A program made the position numbers and the translations under genes. 8,161 bases of DNA. Origin: an uncultured Candidatus Peregrinibacteria bacterium (GTDB lineage Bacteria > Patescibacteriota > Gracilibacteria > Peribacterales > Peribacteraceae). Shown piece after piece: positions 5,613-8,161 of this stretch; positions within the stretch are counted from its first letter, which is position 1, and every line of letters starts with the position of its first letter. A model generated the notes under the pieces. The model was not told the origin of the DNA. It saw only the letters and a program-made list of their open reading frames with translations, and made no database searches. The stretch spans positions 1-8,161 of the forward strand of contig CAJXJE010000029.1 in assembly GCA_913054215.1 (NCBI GenBank), given 5' to 3'.

Positions 5613-5978
5613 TTTTGCAAACCACAAGGCCCATATTTCTTCTCTACTTTGCCCGGCGCATCCTGTCATTTCTCCGCTAGTATTCGCCACAAAGTCCACT
5701 CTCCCCTCCCTTGCTGCTGAGGCATCTAGGTGGTCGAGTAATGGAATTATGGCTTTGCTTAGCGCTTTTCCTACAATATATCCTCGGCGATCAAAGTGAA
5801 ACATCTCGCTAAGACGCTCCGGGAGCTCGTCTGCTTTCGTTGGATAGTTATCCATAAATGCATCGATCCCCTCCTCACGGAATCTCGCATTCCACCAACG
5901 CTTCTCCTCAGAAACATTATCGACAGTTCCAATAATGCCAAACAGCTGCCGGTCGGGATTTATTCGGGGTTTTGTCAT
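5607..5978 (-). CDS. Short AroE-like protein: degenerate shikimate dehydrogenase N-domain only
   Basis: This 123-residue protein follows the outline of the substrate-binding N-domain of shikimate dehydrogenase (normally about 270 aa in total). QLFGIIG (11-17) matches the first strand, WNARFREEGIDAF (29-41) the N..F...G.da motif, and KAIIPLLDHLDASAAREGRV (75-94) the 'iipLLD.ld..A..iGaV' stretch. It then stops 14 residues after an AroE-like 'G.mtG', where the NAD(P)-binding domain should begin. Catalytic signatures are lost: the SxSP loop reads VSEEKR, the Lys of PHK aligns with Ser74, and the Asn of AVNTV is Asp95. It is probably not a dehydrogenase. There is no room downstream for a frameshifted second domain. 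The start ATG has TAGAAT 6 nt upstream and no Shine-Dalgarno. The homology is inferred by eye and could be wrong. Confidence 0.6.
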   Translation of the reverse strand: MTKPRINPDRQLFGIIGTVDNVSEEKRWWNARFREEGIDAFMDNYPTKADELPERLSEMFHFDRRGYIVGKALSKAIIPLLDHLDASAAREGRVDFVANTSGEMTGCAGQSREEIWALWFAKG

Positions 5979-5986
5979 GCTATCAT
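5978..5986 (+). promoter_or_regulatory. Extended -10 promoter (TGC TATCAT) of the transferase gene
   Basis: TGC followed by TATCAT (5/6 to consensus, 5981-5986) forms an extended -10 element. It ends 7 nt before the ATG at 5994, placing the transcription start at or near the A of the start codon. No Shine-Dalgarno is present. Confidence 0.5.
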
Positions 5987-5990
5987 TCTA
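5985..5990 (-). promoter_or_regulatory. Putative -10 element (TAGAAT) of the AroE-like gene
   Basis: TAGAAT on the minus strand matches the -10 consensus at 5 of 6 positions and ends 6 nt before the ATG at 5978. It overlaps by 2 bp the -10 element of the divergent transferase gene. Confidence 0.45.
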
Positions 5991-5993
5991 CTG

Positions 5994-7037
5994 ATGAATA
6001 TCGTGATAATCCCAGCAATTGCCTTCGCAATTTCCGTCATCCTCCACAGGGTGGCTTTAACAGATTTTGTTAAACTCAAGCTCTTGGATAACCCCGAGAA
6101 GTACGGAATGAAACGCAGGGCTCTCCCCTACCCCACAGGGATACTCTCTGTACTTACCTTCCTTGTAATCTTTGCGTACCTTGCACCGTGGACTGCACAA
6201 TCTGCAGGAATCTTTGGCGGCATATTATTGCTTGCGCTTATTAGCTTTATCGATGACCGAAAAGGCATCGACCCGAAGCTCCGACTACTTATCCAAGCAC
6301 TCGTCGCATTTGCGATCTTTGCTACGGGATCTCGCATCTACACATTAACAAATCCTTTCGCAGTTGAGGGGATACTAAAGCTCGATACGATCGATATTCC
6401 GTCGAGTCTGTTTGGACCACTACCACTGCTCAGTGGAGTATTCACCATCTTTTGGTTGATGCTCTGTATGAATGCCCTCAACTGGTTCGATGGAATCCCG
6501 GGGCAAGTAAGTACACTCAGCACGATTGGATTCTTAGTCATTGGAGCACTCGCACTCAGTAGCAGAGTAGAACAACCGGAACTCGCCCTTATTGCATTCA
6601 TTCTCGCAGGTATAAGCGCTGCAGGGCTTCTGTTTGATTTTCCACCGAACAAAGTGCTGATGGGAGATACCGGCGCAATGTTTTTTGGGCTGATGCTTGG
6701 AGTCCTGACACTCTACGCAGGAGGAAAAGTCGCCACAGCATTCCTTGTACTGGGTGTTCCGCTTATTGATGTCTTCCTGGTAATCATGCGGAGAGTATCC
6801 AAAGGTGCAAACCCTATGCGGGGAAACACTACAGACGAACATCTGCATCACAGGTTGCTGAGCAAAGGCTGGAGCGAGAGAAAAGTGATCGGTCTGACGG
6901 CAGGGCTCGGGACCCTCTTTGGCATAACTGCACTGTTCCTCTCAACAGGAGAAAAGATGATTGCTGCCGGTATACTACTTCTGATTATGTTAGGATTATC
7001 GAAATACTCTCAAGAAAGGATCCATGAAAAATCATGA
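5994..7037 (+). CDS. Polyprenyl-phosphate sugar-1-phosphate transferase (WecA/MraY/TagO superfamily)
   Basis: Integral membrane enzyme of 347 residues that would transfer a sugar-1-phosphate from a UDP-sugar to a polyprenyl phosphate, the first membrane step of a surface polysaccharide or cell-wall precursor. About 10-11 transmembrane helices are predictable by eye. Family motifs appear in order: DNPEKYGMKRRALPYPTG (32-49), the Mg-binding pair Asp87-Asp88 in FIDDRKGIDPKLR, MNALNWFDGIPG with Asn160, Asn163 and Asp166, Asp225 in KVLMGDTGAMFFG, and a DEHLHHRLL loop (281-289) with His283, His285 and His286. The HxHH loop fits the WecA/TagO branch better than MraY. The start is placed at 5994 because sequence upstream is antisense to the AroE-like gene and an extended -10 lies 7 nt before this ATG. 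Its 3' end overlaps the convergent desaturase by 28 bp. Sugar specificity cannot be read from the sequence. Confidence 0.92.
   Translation: MNIVIIPAIAFAISVILHRVALTDFVKLKLLDNPEKYGMKRRALPYPTGILSVLTFLVIFAYLAPWTAQSAGIFGGILLLALISFIDDRKGIDPKLRLLIQALVAFAIFATGSRIYTLTNPFAVEGILKLDTIDIPSSLFGPLPLLSGVFTIFWLMLCMNALNWFDGIPGQVSTLSTIGFLVIGALALSSRVEQPELALIAFILAGISAAGLLFDFPPNKVLMGDTGAMFFGLMLGVLTLYAGGKVATAFLVLGVPLIDVFLVIMRRVSKGANPMRGNTTDEHLHHRLLSKGWSERKVIGLTAGLGTLFGITALFLSTGEKMIAAGILLLIMLGLSKYSQERIHEKS
6126..6133 (-). other. KOPS-like octamer GGGTAGGG, copy 3
   Basis: Minus-strand GGGTAGGG inside the transferase gene, where the plus strand encodes Leu-Pro-Tyr-Pro. It has the same orientation, towards dif, and the same extended form (GGGTAGGGG) as copies 1 and 2. 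Confidence 0.4.
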
Positions 7038-8038
7038 TCGGGGATTTCCGGAGTCTTAGCCCTGTGCGCCAACCGTTCTATTACTTTTTGAATTCGTACA
7101 CACTCTGCAACATTTTCACGTGCTGCTTCAGAAAGTTGCCTCTCTTTAGAGACTTGCCACTTTCCATCGTCATTCTGCGCAGCAAGCCCCCATTCCGAAA
7201 GAAGCTTCCCGGAAATACGCGCATAATCCTTTGATGTATACACTCCTGCATGTTGTGCACAATCAGAGAATGCAGCGAACAAGAGACCAGGCTCCAGAAC
7301 ACTGTTAGTATCAGCACGTACTTCTTGCATGAGGTGAGCAGGCATTTGCACCTGTTGGCGCATCATTTCAACAATAGCAGATGTCATTCCATCAGGATCT
7401 ATATCCAAAGCAGTCTTTACAAAACTACTATACATTTTTGCATGCATTGCTTCGTCCCCAGCAATAACTTTACAGGACTTTGCAATCAGGGGTGCCCCTG
7501 CTTCTTGAGCACGCTTTGCAACATTAGCGTGCGAAACCTGTGTAGCAATTTCTTGAAAAGAGGTGTAGTAAAATACTCTATACGGATCATTTTGTGTACC
7601 AATATCCATACCGCTATCAATCAACATATGCTTCGAGCGTTCGTAGGCATCCATATTAAATGCCCCTGACATAAAGAGCATTCTATCCAAAAGAGTACCG
7701 TGACGCTCTTCTTCTGCAGACCACTCACGAATCCACTTCTGTAAATTACTTTCGTAGCCATCAGGCATTCCTTGGATAGCTGTAAGAAAATTTGTATACG
7801 TAGGAAGAGCCTCTTCCGTAAGAGTATCTCCGACCAAAACTATTTGAACCTCTCGAGAAAGCAACCTCATCTCACGAGCAATCTCTGTATGATCGTTATG
7901 ACCAACTATAGACGACGGTGTCCAAACCTTTTGGTGACCATGATTTCTTGTAAGGGTAGTCCAAGGAATTGCACCACTTTGCAGGCGGCTTTCAATTTCT
8001 TTCATAGAATCTACCTGATCTGTAAAAAGCTCTTTCAC
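7010..8038 (-). CDS. Acyl-[acyl-carrier-protein] desaturase, soluble di-iron family
   Basis: This 342-residue enzyme matches the plant stearoyl-ACP delta-9 desaturase/mycobacterial DesA family, which uses O2 and reduced ferredoxin to insert a cis double bond into an acyl-ACP chain. All six di-iron ligands are present: Glu75 in LTEEALPTY, Glu110 and His113 in WSAEEERHG, Glu163 in YYTSFQEIAT, and Glu196 and His199 in AGDEAMHAKMY. Thr166 matches the conserved active-site Thr of the castor enzyme. Further family-specific stretches are IDPDGMTSAIVEMM, QMPAHLM, GVYTSKDYARI and the C-terminal DFSWIL. Length is near that of the mature plant enzyme (about 360). The start is GTG (8036-8038) with a perfect TATAAT 6 nt upstream and no Shine-Dalgarno. 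The gene stands alone and overlaps the convergent transferase by 28 bp. Chain length and double-bond position cannot be predicted. Confidence 0.93.
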   Translation of the reverse strand: MKELFTDQVDSMKEIESRLQSGAIPWTTLTRNHGHQKVWTPSSIVGHNDHTEIAREMRLLSREVQIVLVGDTLTEEALPTYTNFLTAIQGMPDGYESNLQKWIREWSAEEERHGTLLDRMLFMSGAFNMDAYERSKHMLIDSGMDIGTQNDPYRVFYYTSFQEIATQVSHANVAKRAQEAGAPLIAKSCKVIAGDEAMHAKMYSSFVKTALDIDPDGMTSAIVEMMRQQVQMPAHLMQEVRADTNSVLEPGLLFAAFSDCAQHAGVYTSKDYARISGKLLSEWGLAAQNDDGKWQVSKERQLSEAARENVAECVRIQKVIERLAHRAKTPEIPDHDFSWILS

Positions 8039-8044
8039 AAACTT

Positions 8045-8050
8045 ATTATA
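8045..8050 (-). promoter_or_regulatory. Consensus -10 element (TATAAT) of the desaturase gene
   Basis: A perfect TATAAT on the minus strand ends 6 nt before the GTG at 8038, so the transcript should begin at the start codon. A run of eight T lies in the upstream spacer. No good -35 is seen. Confidence 0.6.
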
Positions 8051-8100
8051 GAGATCACAAAAAAAATGACTAATTTTTACCGCTCAAACTTCATCGGTCT

Positions 8101-8109
8101 TGATATAAT
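8101..8109 (+). promoter_or_regulatory. Putative extended -10 (TGA TATAAT) pointing out of the window
   Basis: TGA directly precedes a perfect TATAAT (8104-8109) on the plus strand. Transcription would begin near 8116 and run off the right edge. An ATG at 8159-8161, preceded very closely by GGGGAG (8152-8157), may or may not be a start codon. The product, protein or RNA, lies outside the window. Confidence 0.45.
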
Positions 8110-8161
8110 ATTAAGCGGCATCACTTTAATCACCACAGTACGACGTCCTCTGGGGAGCATG

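Noticed and set aside
5796..5993. Upstream extension of the transferase frame to an ATG at 5796
   Set aside because: The extra 66 residues are antisense to the AroE-like gene, do not resemble transferases and would push the first membrane helix inward. The extended -10 supports the ATG at 5994.
7250..7669. Open plus frame (139 aa) inside the desaturase gene
   Set aside because: Shadow of the desaturase; rich in Cys and His with no coherent domain.
1..8161. CRISPR array, tRNA, rRNA or insertion sequence
   Set aside because: No spaced repeat series, no cloverleaf or T-loop consensus, no rRNA-like sequence and no transposase or terminal repeats were seen on either strand.

Overview
The window looks like chromosomal DNA from a Candidate Phyla Radiation (Patescibacteria) bacterium. 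The main reason is the 531-residue membrane-anchored protein at 2649-4244. Its middle and C-terminal parts resemble a protein type that is common in CPR genomes and usually annotated 'baseplate J/gp47 family'. TGA ends several genes (775-777, 7010-7012, 7035-7037), so the Gracilibacteria/Absconditabacteria recoding of TGA to glycine does not apply. A lineage near Peregrinibacteria would fit, but the sequence alone does not settle it.

Left part (1-2061). A cysteine-rich secreted protein of unknown function is followed by a strong bidirectional terminator, a small unknown ORF and a complete tyrosine recombinase, all on the minus strand. Ten bases upstream of the recombinase GTG lies a 28-bp site with the full architecture of a chromosome-dimer-resolution dif site: two 11-bp arms, 9/11 inverted, around a 6-bp spacer. 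I read this as a linked Xer/dif module, which places the window at the replication terminus. Three identical copies of GGGTAGGGG lie to the right of dif. Each contains the FtsK-orienting (KOPS) consensus GGGNAGGG, all are on the minus strand, and all point towards dif.

Middle (2062-2648). A gene-poor stretch holds inverted repeats and a short plus-strand ORF (65 aa).

Right part (2649-8161). A minus-strand cluster runs from a short AroE-like N-domain protein through phosphoglycerate kinase to the baseplate-J-like membrane protein. A polyprenyl-phosphate sugar-1-phosphate transferase (WecA/MraY superfamily) is divergent from this cluster. Convergent with the transferase, and overlapping it by 28 bp, is a complete acyl-ACP desaturase with all six di-iron ligands. 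That enzyme is unexpected in a CPR-type genome.

Expression signals. At least six genes have a -10-like hexamer 6 to 8 nt before the start codon and no Shine-Dalgarno sequence, which suggests leaderless mRNAs. The transferase and the AroE-like gene share one divergent promoter whose two -10 elements overlap. No tRNA, rRNA, CRISPR array or insertion sequence was found.
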